A stretch of 64,000 bases of DNA, taken from NCBI GenBank assembly GCA_947462335.1, contig OX381717.1:20017166-20081165 (forward strand), read 5' to 3'. Below the pieces are notes generated by a model. The model had not been told where the DNA came from and did no database searches. It saw nothing but the letters and a program-made list of their open reading frames with translations. Position numbers and translations under genes: made by a program. Positions 10,801 through 20,042 of this stretch are shown here, in pieces. This stretch comes from Harmothoe impar. Lineage: Eukaryota; Annelida; Polychaeta; Phyllodocida; Polynoidae. The stretch's first letter is position 1, and each line of letters starts with the position of its first letter.

Positions 10801-12001
10801 CGGGGGGAAAAATGGAGAAGTCTGCTAGCGCTTCGAAAATCGTTCTCGAATTTTGGTAGATGCCACCTACGTAGCGCAACTTGACTTGTCGGCAAGAGGA
10901 AAGCTGGTTCCTGTGTCTCTTCAGCAAGAACTCGGTGGTGAACGCCGCCTTACACTTGCAACATTCGTATATGCCCGCGTACGCGTTGAAGTCCGTGACG
11001 AGAGAGACGTGCAAACCGCCTTTCGCCGTCAGGTGTAGGTTGACTTTACCTCGGGCGGCCACAGTTCTGGAAGGCGGTCTGATCAGAGTAACGCGTCTTC
11101 TCAACTTCCGCCCCGGCACTTGACGCGACGCGGTGTAAACCGCTATTTGTACGTCAAACAAGTTCTCTAACGCGGGTAAGTCGCGGATGTTCAGACCCGG
11201 AAAGGATTCAGGTGTGGCAGCGGGACAGAACTGACGTAACAAATCTGAAGCGCGCTTGCTGGTGTTGTATAAGTGAAAGGAAATGCAGCGGAAGATGCAG
11301 AGGTTGTCCTTGTTGGGAAAATCTAACACGCCGCTTCTCTTTCCAACTCGACCGGCCTGAGTGATCCTACCGCCTATGGGGAATTCCCCCGGTCCCATGT
11401 AAACGCAGATGTTCAAATTGGTAGGAAAAAGAACGTGCCACTTGGTGTCAGCGTCGCAAAGTTTCCGTACCTCCTCGCAAGCGACGGTGTTTTGCATCTT
11501 TGAGAGGAGCTCTTCCAAAGTTTCTGAATTAGTTACAGTAGGGAGCGGTTGTATGAGAGTTGCGTTGTTCTGGGAGGCGTGGAAGTAGCGCAGTTTGCTC
11601 TTGTCTTCTCTGTGTTGTAACAGTAAGCCTACCGAGAAACCCACTTTGTATCTGAATCTTTGTGTCAAGTGAATGCGACGCATAGTATCTACAGCGTCAC
11701 TCAACTCGCCGGTTGGTAGCCTGAAGTTTGTTACACTCACGCGAGTCCCGTGCATCCTGACGCCCGTTTGTATCGCAGGCCAATTCGCCGTGAACGTTTC
11801 CTCCCCGTTCGGTACAGCACATATGCGCGGAGGGACGGTCACCCCGTCCAGAGATTCGCGTCGACAAGCGCTCTTTCGGCAATCCCCTTCGCCGCATAGA
11901 GGGCAAAACTTAGCTACTACTCTACAATTTTCTACGTGTCTCTCGTGGTTGTACGCTCTTTTAAACATTTTGAAACACTTTTCGCATACGTACTGTGTCA
12001 T
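7874..12001 (-). CDS. Protein-primed family B DNA polymerase with extra OTU-like and Vsr-like domains
   Basis: 1375 aa; would replicate the element from its TIR ends. Order of domains: C2H2 finger (about 4-26); a region resembling an OTU cysteine protease (D232/C235 in KDNLC, H331 in GLHVS); a second C2H2 finger (about 346-370); 3'-5' exonuclease motifs Exo I (D414, E416), Exo II (GFNSGRYDLNL, D554) and Exo III (Y682, D686). Polymerase motif A is D787-x-x-SLY. Motif B is K1091 to Y1098 (KLMGNATYG). Motif C is DTDS 1191-1194. The thumb has KAEWEGD and KWSAKGV. Between motifs A and B sits about 853-925 with VDGF, FHGCWFHAHEC and VVVWECEW, strikingly like the Vsr endonuclease core. All catalytic residues seen are present. 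The start follows an A-rich leader, as in the ATPase gene of element 2. Polymerase identity is secure; OTU and Vsr assignments come from motif pattern. Confidence 0.95.
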   Translation of the reverse strand: MTQYVCEKCFKMFKRAYNHERHVENCRVVAKFCPLCGEGDCRKSACRRESLDGVTVPPRICAVPNGEETFTANWPAIQTGVRMHGTRVSVTNFRLPTGELSDAVDTMRRIHLTQRFRYKVGFSVGLLLQHREDKSKLRYFHASQNNATLIQPLPTVTNSETLEELLSKMQNTVACEEVRKLCDADTKWHVLFPTNLNICVYMGPGEFPIGGRITQAGRVGKRSGVLDFPNKDNLCIFRCISFHLYNTSKRASDLLRQFCPAATPESFPGLNIRDLPALENLFDVQIAVYTASRQVPGRKLRRRVTLIRPPSRTVAARGKVNLHLTAKGGLHVSLVTDFNAYAGIYECCKCKAAFTTEFLLKRHRNQLSSCRQVKLRYVGGIYQNSRTIFEALADFSIFPPDGHSGIYPYKIAFDFEAFFRPCKEPSTEHVSLLWDHVPLSASVASDFPGWEGPVCFVRASDADSDPLLDRVLNHINENTKAIGEAVLELYRPTLAKLDAAIGEALLLEEATFTTPSPGGFAAAQTRHPLVQLKKRLLRYIRQAPVVGFNSGRYDLNLIKIRLHSFFASGDRRNQEFSVIKRSNQYLAVYTQHTVFLDVVNYLAPGYNYATYLRAFTRNEEKGHFPYEWMTSTRKLANRTLPPRSAFDSELTGVKMSESDYAACQKVWSDEKMQTMEDYLIHYNNKDVKPFIEALKNHAKFFQDRGIDMLKDGVSLAGLTLRFLFQNLEDAFTTFPQFDAVLHALIKENLVGGPSIIFHRFHEKGTTRIREHKYGEEARPCQHILGLDANSLYLRCMSEAHCTGYYAVRRPETEFKPEIRQRNSHSALEWLRFVEHDRDVKLRHALNGGEMAVGCRRIRVDGFHAASNTVFQFHGCWFHAHECIPSHRYQCASLREERRDRTTRVSAYLKALGYKLVVVWECEWREMKRRDERVKASQQRWKVDALKVSRNAMSESDILSAVKEEKMFGLVQVDITTPPHLREYFEEMTPVFKNATVSKSDIGPHMSDFAQEEKLLSTPQRCLIGSYHGKNILLGTPLLKWYLEHGLIVTKVQLVVEYLPKRSFAGFADEVTAARRRGDVNENEKILSDCYKLMGNATYGKTICNKEKHTAVRYTDSRKFELLANSWRFKKASELTSDLFEVELQPKTVKNNLPIQIGFMVYQYAKLKMLEFTYDFLDRFVDRRDYALCQMDTDSLYMALSGATLDDLVKPRLRETYFREKRKWLPTAVCDEHLELFVKTKTERVREWCAPPGGCCERRYLHDLRTSGLMKAEWEGDGILSLNPKTYICYDRVSDTGERKSKKWSAKGVQKKQNPQEPDAFLDVLRQRKTLIAVNRNFKVVRNKMVTYTIEKDGVRYLYYKRRVHSDGVTTSPLEI

Positions 12002-12039
12002 GTTTTTTTTTCACTCGGTTACCAACTACTTAGCCGTCT

Positions 12040-12117
12040 AACTATCTATCTATCTATCTAGCCATCTATCAATCTGTCGTCTATGTAACTATCTTTCTGT
12101 CTGCTGTCTGTGTATCC

Positions 12118-12149
<32 letters not shown>

Positions 12150-12195
12150 CATACAGCGTACGTCAAACGCTGTGTGTGTGTGTGTGCGCGCGTGA
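12040..12195. repeat. Microsatellites between PolB and the PC4-like gene
   Basis: (CTAT)n, (CTGT)n and (TG)n runs lie upstream of the PolB start. No gene is visible. Part of this must be the 5' leader or promoter of PolB. Confidence 0.85.
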
Positions 12196-12209
12196 GCGTT
12201 GAGCGTCTC

Positions 12210-13799
12210 TCATTCCGAATCTATGCCGAGATATTTCAGAATGATCTCTGTTTTGTCATCCAACTCTTTGAGCGCTCTGGCGGACAGCGTCACCCCCTGC
12301 TGTGTGGGTTTTTTGTCAGGACCTTCGTACTTGCGCACGTGGACGAGGTTCTTACCGCTGTAGTAGCTCACAGCTGCGTACACTTCGCCCGCCTCATCCA
12401 GCACTGCGAACCAGGGGGTGTGATTAGGTTTTCCTTGCGCGGCCGCTGTGTCGCGTATGCGCACCACTGCGCGGATATCGGCGATGCGTGCTATGAGCTC
12501 GCGCAGCGCGTCGGCCGTGAAGTGCACTCGCTTGCTTCTGGTCAGAGACGCCTCTTTCACCTGGCCGTCTTTTGTGTAGCGCGGCCTCCTAGACAGTCTA
12601 GCCACGTCCTCCCAGATCTCCAGCGTCAAAGCTCCGTCTAAGCAGAACTCTAACCCGAGTGTTTTCTCTGCTTCTTCTCGTCCATCTCCTTCTTTTTCTT
12701 GTATTTTTCTCTTCTTAGTGGGCCTTGTTGTTCTGGAACTCACCTTAGAGCGTTTCACACCCGCAGGATGAGTAACACCATCAGCGTGAGCTGAATCAGC
12801 AGCAGAACCGATAGCAGGAGCAGCGTCAGCGCTGGTGGTATCGGAGGTCTCGTTGTTGGAACAGCGCAGCCACACGCCGTCCGTGCTGTGTGTAGCGGTA
12901 GAAGATGAAGCGCCGCCGCCGCCCTCGTAAGGTGGCGGTGAGGGCAGTCGCCACGGACCGGACGGGGGGGCGCTAGCAGTGGAGGAAGTGAGGTCGAAAG
13001 GTCGAAGAGGGAAGCCGAAAAACGTACCGCTCACCCCTTGCCCTTCGGGTTCTTCGTACGCCTCGTCGTCAGCGTCGTTCTCTGTCTCACCCTGTTGCTG
13101 CTCCTCCTCCTCCTCCTCTTCTTCTCGGTTCAGGGGCTGAGTGTCCGAATAGCTGTAACTCTCAGCGCGAGCGGCGTCGAGGGCGTCCGTCGATGTAGTG
13201 GTGGAGGAGAGGGGCTGTGCAACGTGCGGCAGGTCATCAAAGTCATCAACAGTAGTGGGGAGGTAAAAACCCGGTTGCCAGTACTGCGCTGTGCCAGGAG
13301 CGTTGTCGTCAGTAGTAGTAGCAGTAGCAGCAAGTGCAGCAGAAGCAGCCGCAGCAGGCGCAGCCGCAGCAGACGCAACAGTAGCAGGCGCAGCAGCAGC
13401 CTCAGCAGGCGCAGCCGTAGCAAGCGCAGCAGTAGCAGGCGCAGCAGCAGCAGCAGCAGCAGCAGCAGCGGCAGGCGGGACGGCGGTAGCAGCGGCAGCG
13501 CGCTTAGCAGCAACGTGTACCGTCGCGAGTGTAACAACGTCGCTAGCACGACGACTGCTACCAGTAGTACTACTAGTACTACTACCACTACTACTACTAC
13601 TGCTACTACTAGTGCTACTGCTACTACTACTACTACTACTACTGCCGCGAGCGCTCGCTACAGCAGGAGGGTGATAAGACCAACCGGCTGCGGCGGTAGT
13701 CTCATGTTCAGTAGCAAGAGCAGGCACTGACGCTAAACGAACGCTGTTCCGCGTAGTCTTCTTGTTCTTGAACGCCGCTAGCTGTTGTCTTTTGCTCAT
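12210..13799 (-). CDS. Low-complexity protein with PC4/Sub1-like C-terminal domain(s)
   Basis: 529 aa from the ATG at 13799; an in-frame ATG at 13823 would add 8 residues. After a basic start (MSKRQQLAAFKNKK) come long Ser, Ala and Glu runs encoded by trinucleotide repeats, presumably disordered, then a basic KRSK/KKRK stretch that may be a nuclear signal. The last 150 residues are ordered. They contain YYSGKNLVHVRKYE followed by GVTLSARALKEL, matching the PC4/Sub1 pattern (strand, k-vdIRkyy, GisLs...w..L). An earlier LEFCLDGALTLEIWE...FTADALREL part looks like a second, weaker copy. PC4 proteins bind single-stranded DNA and act in transcription or replication. As direct partner of PolB in this element it may be the single-strand binding protein. 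The domain call is by pattern only. Confidence 0.65.
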   Translation of the reverse strand: MSKRQQLAAFKNKKTTRNSVRLASVPALATEHETTAAAGWSYHPPAVASARGSSSSSSSSSSTSSSSSSSSGSSTSSTTGSSRRASDVVTLATVHVAAKRAAAATAVPPAAAAAAAAAAAPATAALATAAPAEAAAAPATVASAAAAPAAAASAALAATATTTDDNAPGTAQYWQPGFYLPTTVDDFDDLPHVAQPLSSTTTSTDALDAARAESYSYSDTQPLNREEEEEEEEQQQGETENDADDEAYEEPEGQGVSGTFFGFPLRPFDLTSSTASAPPSGPWRLPSPPPYEGGGGASSSTATHSTDGVWLRCSNNETSDTTSADAAPAIGSAADSAHADGVTHPAGVKRSKVSSRTTRPTKKRKIQEKEGDGREEAEKTLGLEFCLDGALTLEIWEDVARLSRRPRYTKDGQVKEASLTRSKRVHFTADALRELIARIADIRAVVRIRDTAAAQGKPNHTPWFAVLDEAGEVYAAVSYYSGKNLVHVRKYEGPDKKPTQQGVTLSARALKELDDKTEIILKYLGIDSE

Positions 13800-13823
13800 G
13801 GTGGTGACTGTAGAGAGCAGCAA

Positions 13824-14850
13824 AAAAGAATGAGTGAGTGAATGGAGGTTTCCAAGCCCCTTATATACGCCTTCTCGCTTCTAGAGCTAAGCTACTTACC
13901 GACCCTGTTCAGCTGCCGCCGGCTGGCCGGCGGCCATTCACAAAGAGAAACAAAAAGACATAAGGCATGACGTTTTCAGCTGGATCCCTTTCCCCCCCCC
14001 TCTTTTGAGAGATCAACTGTGATGATGAGCTAAGCCGCTTACCACCCTGTTCAGCAATTCAACGCGCATTAGCTGTATAAAGGGTTAAGCGGTTGCTGCC
14101 TGCCGTCGACTGACCGGCGGCGGCCATTCACAAAGACATAAGGTATGACGTTTTCAGCTGGATCCCTTTTTGAGGGATCCACTGTGGTGAGCTAAGCCGC
14201 TTACCACCCTGTTCAGCCATTCAGCGCGCGTTAGCTGTATAAAGGATTAACGGTAACGGTGATGAGCTTACAGTGTGTATACAAAAAAAAAACTACAGGA
14301 GGCGTGTGGCGTGAAGCAGGACCCCCCTAAGACGAACGTGCCTGTCTGTGAGTAGAGGCGTGTGCATGTGGTGAGCGACTTAAGTGTAAGACAAAAATCG
14401 CCACCTCCTGCCGTGGTGAGTAGACCGGGCCGGCCAGGCGGGCGGGCGGCCGGCTAGTTCAATAGGGAGGGGTGACAGCTGCCTAAGGCTGTGCATGAAA
14501 AAAAATCCGATTTTCACCTGACCTCTGACGTTTGTTACAATGAATGTCAGAGGGAGGGAGACGTCCTCGGGTAGGGGGTAGGAGGTATTAAGGCTATGAG
14601 TGAGGAAAAAACACCGTTTTCAGCTGGTCTCCACGGATAGCGATGCCACACCCCCTCGTCATCTAAGCTCTTAAGGAGCGGAGCGGCTGAAAAAGCGTCA
14701 TGCGGACAGGGTGCTAGACAGCTGGAGCGCTGTTGGAAATGGGATTAAACTCCCTCTGTATAAAAAGCTCTCATTTCTGTTGGAAAAAAAACATATCACC
14801 TCTGACCCCAGTAACGGCTACTACCACCACCACCGCCACCACCACCACCG

Positions 14851-14887
<37 letters not shown>

Positions 14888-14913
14888 TGCCGCCGCCGCC
14901 AAGACGAGACGAG
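13824..14913. promoter_or_regulatory. Central divergent control region of element 1
   Basis: Two tandem modules carry TTTTCAGCTGGATCC (13973-13987, 14151-14165) and, downstream of each, a TATA element TGTATAAAGGGTTA (14074-14087) or TGTATAAAGGATTA (14236-14249). AGTGTGTATA-A...ACTACAGG follows at about 14270. GGCTGGCCGGCGGCC blocks also recur. The same order is found in element 2 at 53060-53400. It separates the minus-strand genes from the plus-strand death-domain gene. A (CCN)n trinucleotide run at 14820-14900 forms the leader of the latter. Confidence 0.7.
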
Positions 14914-15663
14914 ATGGCTCAAGCTATTCCACTTTCAAGCTCGCCTTCACCGCCCGGTGCGCCTGAAAAAAAGTTAATGCGGCTTGACGACGTGAGACGC
15001 GGCGCGAGGCAGCAGACCGATGATGGGGAGACCCGACAGGTAGGACAGCGGCGGTTAGCCTATAGCAACGCCTTGCTTCGTCAACTAGGTAAAGAGTTGA
15101 GCGGCTGTTGGAGAGAGTTGGGCAGTAGCTTAAAAGTCAGCGCCGCCCGTATGGATGCTCTAGTAGAGCGCAGTGTCAAGACACCGGAGGAGCTGTGTAC
15201 GGCGATGTTCCGAGTGTGGTGGGGTGAAACCCCGCATCGTCATAGATGGGGCGAGCTCGGTCGCGTCTTCACCCGCATAAGACGCATGGAACTGTTGGCT
15301 CAGTGGATGGCCCTTCTCCACAGACAGGGGTTGGATTTCGAAAACCCCGACTCGCGCGCGATGCACAAGCACTTGGGCACCCTCGGCAGACGTCTGGGTA
15401 GCAGGTGGAAAGAGGTGGGGGACCATTTAAAATTGTCGCCTGAGAGGTTAGATAAGATCGCTGAAGAATGCGAATACGGAGGAAGTCCCGCTGAGTGGGC
15501 CTTCCGAGTGTTGAAAATGTGGCAAGATGAAGCTGACGGCGCCGGCGGTACGCCTTTTGAACTCCTTCGAGTGTTGACTGAGGACATGGGAAAGTTTGGC
15601 CTCGGCATCGCGATATTACTTGACTTTATCAAGCAAGAAACAACGAGAACGACGGACATGTGA
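14914..15663 (+). CDS. Tandem death-domain protein
   Basis: 249 aa, no signal peptide or membrane segment. A Pro/Ser-rich start is followed by two death-domain-like repeats at about 52-135 and 150-238. Each has the death-fold pattern W-[KR]-E-[LV]-G-x-x-L-K-[VL]-S-x-x-R-[ML]-D (tryptophans 66 and 165), then an A-x-x-[ML]-x-x-W helix (W102/W103, W203), then a helix rich in L and E. Death domains are homotypic adaptor modules of apoptosis, NF-kB and Toll signalling in animals. A two-domain protein without caspase, kinase or receptor parts could act as decoy adaptor. Its place as the only rightward gene, with its own TATA modules, suggests separately controlled expression and a role in blocking or steering host cell death; that role is inference. 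The frame is intact. The fold call is strong by pattern, but a death effector or CARD relation cannot be excluded without a profile search. Confidence 0.8.
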   Translation: MAQAIPLSSSPSPPGAPEKKLMRLDDVRRGARQQTDDGETRQVGQRRLAYSNALLRQLGKELSGCWRELGSSLKVSAARMDALVERSVKTPEELCTAMFRVWWGETPHRHRWGELGRVFTRIRRMELLAQWMALLHRQGLDFENPDSRAMHKHLGTLGRRLGSRWKEVGDHLKLSPERLDKIAEECEYGGSPAEWAFRVLKMWQDEADGAGGTPFELLRVLTEDMGKFGLGIAILLDFIKQETTRTTDM

Positions 15664-15815
15664 ATTGTTGTGTTTTATTTTCATACGTCTTCTTTATTAG
15701 TAAGTAAAAAAAAAAAATATCATAACAATTAAGACGCGCGATCTCTTAAAGTGTCACTTCCTCCAGTCGCAGCTGATCGCCTCATCGCAGCACGTGATAA
15801 ACAAAAAAAAAACGA

Positions 15816-15857
15816 AGAGACACGCTTCTTCCTCTCGAGAGGAAGAAGCGTGTCTCT
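15816..15857. terminator. Perfect 42-bp palindrome downstream of the death-domain gene
   Basis: Twenty-one bases (AGAGACACGCTTCTTCCTCTC) are followed at once by their exact reverse complement, centred on a TCGA. It lies 150 bp after the stop and is flanked by A and T runs. It could form a cruciform or a transcript-end hairpin. A comparable 15-bp hairpin lies in element 2 at 52038-52070. Confidence 0.6.
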
Positions 15858-15894
15858 CTATTGAAATCTTTTTCTTTTCTTTTTTTCTTAAAAG

Positions 15895-16285
15895 AGACAA
15901 ACGCCCCTTAGAGTGCTCCCCCACCCCCCTAGAGTGCCCCCCTCCCCCCTCCCCCCCCTCCCCCCCACCACCCGCCCCATGCATCCTAAAAGCGCCCCCC
16001 TCCCCATGCATCTTAAAGGGGCCCCCCTCCCCCCCTCCCCTCCCCTCCCCCCCCTTATACACTCTAAAGAACGCTTCTACCTAGTTCAATAAGTCACTTC
16101 CAGTCGCTCGTAAAACAATAAAAAATGAAAAAAAATGAAAAAAAAAACTTATATCGTAGTGTTTTTTATTAGTTTACCGAAAAAAAATAAGAGACTCGCC
16201 TCCTCCTCCAAAAAAAAAAGATATCACATTTTAAAGCCCGTGACCCCTTAAAGACGCTCATCTCTTCATTAAGTCGCGTGACGTC
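15895..16285. other. C-rich and A/T-rich low-complexity DNA before right TIR
   Basis: Runs of C with the repeated block ATGCATC-TAAA...GCCCCCCTCC (15950-16060) are followed by A-rich DNA. No gene is supported; the Pro-rich and Gly-rich frames here are compositional. Confidence 0.6.
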
Positions 16286-16316
<31 letters not shown>

Positions 16317-16758
16317 CTTCTTCTTCTTCTTCTTCTTCTTCTTCTTCTTCCGGTCACGTGATCAATCAGGTCACTTCCGGTCACGTGATCCTCAATGAGG
16401 TCACTTCCGGTTGGCCATTAGGTCATGTGACGTCACTTCCGGTCCCCTAAGTAGGTCAGTAGGTTACCCAGAATGCACCATCCCCTAAGTAGGTCACTTC
16501 CGGTCACCCAATGGAGGCCTCTGATTGGCTTCAGGGTTACCCAGAATGCACCGCTAATCCCCTAAGTAGGTCACTTCCGGTCACGTGACCAAATGGAGGC
16601 CTCTGATTGGCTAACTAGGTCACGTGACGTCACCACTAATCCCCTAAGTAGGTCACTTCCGGTCACGTGACCAAATGGAGGCCTCTGATTGGCTGCATGT
16701 CGATTGAGTAATAAACAGTACTTAACTATAGTCCCGTTCCGATACATACTATACTACT
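16286..16758 (-). repeat. Right terminal inverted repeat of element 1
   Basis: Reverse complement of the left TIR, ending ...CATACTATACTACT at 16758. Its inner border carries a (CTT)n run of about 65 bp where the left TIR has only about four GAA units, so the microsatellite has expanded on one side only. Confidence 0.92.
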
Positions 16759-16764
16759 AGAGTG
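16759..16764. repeat. Target-site duplication, right (AGAGTG)
   Basis: Exact copy of 7201-7206. Confidence 0.92.
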
Positions 16765-17261
16765 AAATTCTAATATTCCCCAGAGACACAGCAGAGTGGC
16801 TTTCACAGGAACTTCATATTTTATAAGACCTCACACAAAATCTGCATTGTGAATGCACAGTCATGAGTCCAAGTTGATAGCAGGTGTGGGCGTGTGACAA
16901 GGAAAACACAACGTTTGCAGGATGCTTGAGTACTTCAATGGAATTAATAAGATTATTTTCCCTGGTATTTGAGCAGTGGGTCTTGTCAGCAATTTCCTTT
17001 ATCAGATTTGACAATTATTAAAAATATTATTTTCTACACAAGCTGGCGGACAGCTGACTCACTAAACTTAAACCCGCAGTTCTTACTGCACGTCCAGTGA
17101 CAGTTGGAGCGCAGTCAGGATAGGTACTCAGATCTATATTCAGGGGCGCTGGACCTTTAAGGACTGGTTATGACTTTTGTGTCAATGTCAACAAATACAT
17201 AGTTCTAAGGGACACCTTCAAGATAAACTCTTTGAACTGAGATTGTACATGGGTATTAACA

Positions 17262-17535
17262 AACAGGTGGGGGGGGGGGGTCCATAAAGTATGGACCCAC
17301 CGGGGGGGGGGCTGGGGTCGGATGGTAAATGCATACATGAGCAAATATGAATACAGGGGTAGGGGGTCCAGATCTTTTTTAGCATACTCTTTATGTACGC
17401 TTTTGTTTTGTGAGAAAAATACGGGCAAAAAGGGGGGGGGGTGGTCAGGTCGTCAAATGAATAATATTATGTACTTGGGGGGGGGGGGCACCCTTATGCA
17501 TACACAGTGCAACATGTGGGTGGGGGGGGGATTTT
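17262..17535 (+). repeat. G-run cluster
   Basis: At least six runs of 8 or more G occur within about 270 bp, mixed with the short palindrome-like GGTCCATAAAGTATGGACC. Such spacing would allow G-quadruplex formation on the plus strand. No gene is visible. Confidence 0.65.
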
Positions 17536-18002
17536 CTGGAAAATAATGTGCACATACTTTATGGAAGCCCTCTAGATATTAACAATATCATACAATACAA
17601 TAGATCCTATGATCATCATTATGTGGGAAAATGGGAGTTGAAATTTGGTTTGTAACATAGCAAGATAAATATTCATAATGTCAAGAACCCATTTTTCAAA
17701 ATAGTTCGTATTGCAGCCTATCCTACTTAAAGAGCCCATATCTAGGCCCTTAAATATGTGACTTCCAACCTATTTCGTCAAAATGGTTCAGGTATTATAC
17801 TTTATTTTATATGCCCCATCAGTCTGGATCTGATTCAAAATAGACAAGTTGTCTAACTTCTTATCCATTAGAAACAAAGGAAATACAAACAACATACAAA
17901 CAAACTAGGGGTTATTTAGATGCAGATATCCTTGAGCAGTGGTGATGTGGCTGTTCAAATAAATATACAAAGCAGTTTGACAAATTTTGTTCCTTTCACT
18001 CA

Positions 18003-18003
<1 letters not shown>

Positions 18004-18056
<53 letters not shown>
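18004..18056. repeat. (AT)n microsatellite
   Basis: Uninterrupted TA dinucleotide run of about 50 bp. Confidence 0.95.
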
Positions 18057-18064
<8 letters not shown>

Positions 18065-19738
18065 TGACATGAATACATTTTGGTGCTCAAGACCAAGATT
18101 GGTAGACATGTTTCTCAGCCCATGTCCTCACGCTGGGAACCCCCAATGGTCTGCATCCGTGTGGTTGTTGCATGCCACCACACTCTCCTCAAAGACCAAA
18201 ATCCAATTAAATGGCAAAGCACCACTTGAGCTGAATAAGTGGGCTGCGGAAACAAACAAAAAAGTGACGACTGAACCAGTAATCATCTGTAATTAATATA
18301 AGAAGAAATGACAGAAAAATGATTATTTCATTGCCATTCCTGTAATTTGGGAAAATAGGGATTAAAACTTTATTCTTGATTTCATTTCGTATGTAATTGG
18401 CAAATAACTAACTTTTATCTCTTTTGAGCTCGATCATATCTGGTACCACCCTGATCCTGACCCCAATTTTAGCCATAAGACCCTGTTTAGGACCTAATGA
18501 GAGGGAAAGGAGACAGGGCCAATGATGTCTTTAATTTTTCATCCATGAGTTTTCACAATGCTCTTATATTTTCCCGAGATCAATATTGTCATTGATTGAA
18601 AGGGGCCCACTCATTTGTAAAGAAAGCAACTAAGCTCCTAGAAATACATCACAGTATATATGAATTTACCCAAAGACTTGTGTTCACAGTACCATTAGAT
18701 AAATGTGGAAGCAGCACCAGTACCCTTTCTCCATTTTGGGGTTAACTTTTCTAAAGAAAACATAATATTATGTCCCATTTAAAAGTCTGGGTCTTAAAGC
18801 CATTGCATTATTTATGAGAAATTAACACTTGAAGGCTCAAAATCTTGTTTAGATATCTGCCTTCTGATTAGTGGCCCTTGTGACTCTGCTTATCTAGGCT
18901 TATCTAGGCTACCCCCCTCTACCCCAGCCACTGGTCAATGGTTACAACTGGTCAGTGTCATGGTCCAGTGGGCATAGGCTAGAAATGCCCAAGGGCCAAA
19001 TTCTTGTTGGCCCTGCCTGTCCGACCTCCCTCCCCCTACCAGTTGCCTATGATGGTCAGCTTATCATTTTTTTCAAGCACAACTTAAGGCAGTTTATACG
19101 AAAACCTTCCAGACTGGTTTGAAAAGCTGGCAGTATCCTACAGATTCTTGCATATATATGCCATGTTTTACGGCTCATAAATCAGACCATAATTAAAATG
19201 ACATGGTCCGATGATTAGGGCTCAAAAATCAATTTTGTTAAAAATAAACAAGAATGTTCAATATGGCAATACTACATGTCCTACCTATTTGATTTAACAA
19301 TATCCCCCACAATTCAGCTTAGAATTTAGTCAAACTCGAATATTATGCCAAATTTAAAACTTTTGGAGTGCACACCATTATTCCCCCATTGAAAATACTC
19401 TGTAAAATACTGTATCTGGAGGCCATTTTACCGCATCCATTATAAAATAGCAACATGCGGCACCCAAATGCGGCCCTCATACGGAATTATTTTGGAATAA
19501 TCATTTGTCCATTTCTGGACCATTGCCGTGTTGTGTCCGTATGTTTGAGCTATTTTTTTACATTTCCGTATGTGACATACGGCACTCACCTGTCCCAATT
19601 GTGAAATTGTGCAAAAACCAGTCAACATTCCGGGGAACCCCTAGGGAATTTCCTCTGTGACGTCATAATATGTAGCAACATACGGAGGTAGCCTGGGGAT
19701 GGTGTATATAGGGTCGTTTTGTTGGGGATTGTCCAAAA

Positions 19739-19990
19739 AGAGACTGGGGAGGTCGGGGTATGGACAGGGGAGGTCGGGGTATAGACTGGGAAGGCCGGGG
19801 TATAGACTGGGGAGGTCGGGGTATGGACTGGGGAGGTCGGGGTATAGACTGGGAAGGCCGGGGTATAGACTGGGGAGGTCGGAGTATGGACTGGGAAGGT
19901 CGGGGTATAGACTGGGAAGGCCGGGGTATAGACTGGGGAGGTCGGGGTATGGACTGGGGAGGTCGGGGTATGGACTGGGGAGGTGAGGGG
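19739..19990 (+). repeat. 21-bp minisatellite, about 12 copies
   Basis: The unit is close to GACTGGGGAGGTCGGGGTATG with GGAAGGCC variants. The long Pro/Ser/Tyr-rich frames across it are only the translation of the repeat. Confidence 0.9.
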
Positions 19991-20042
19991 AATGGACAGG
20001 TGACCATAGGATGGACAGAGGACGGACAGGTACATGTCCTTC

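Larger units (their letters stand above)
7207..16758. mobile_element. Polinton/Maverick-like element 1 (replication segment)
   Basis: This is a complete 9,552-bp element. It has long terminal inverted repeats starting AGTAGTATAGTATG, a perfect 6-bp target duplication, a protein-primed family B DNA polymerase on the minus strand, a PC4-like protein on the minus strand and a tandem death-domain protein on the plus strand. The latter two diverge from a central control region at about 13824-14913. No integrase, protease, capsid or ATPase gene is present between the ends, although the target duplication shows integrase-mediated insertion. It could be one segment of a divided virus, or a deletion derivative mobilised in trans. 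All three genes are open and look recently active. Confidence 0.93.
16765..18179. other. Noncoding DNA right of element 1
   Basis: No exon seen. About 16790-17050 matches 24100-24350 (GTGAATGCACAGTCA-GAGTCCA...GTACTTCAATG-AATTA) and is the continuation of duplication copy A. Confidence 0.5.

Noticed and set aside
13038..13730. Ser/Thr-rich plus-strand and Ala- or Leu-rich frames opposite the PC4-like gene
   Set aside because: Trinucleotide repeats open several frames at once; the minus-strand frame alone has an ordered, family-like domain.
14711..14977. His/Arg- or Ala-rich frames before the death-domain gene
   Set aside because: Translation of the (CCN)n leader; overlaps the control region.
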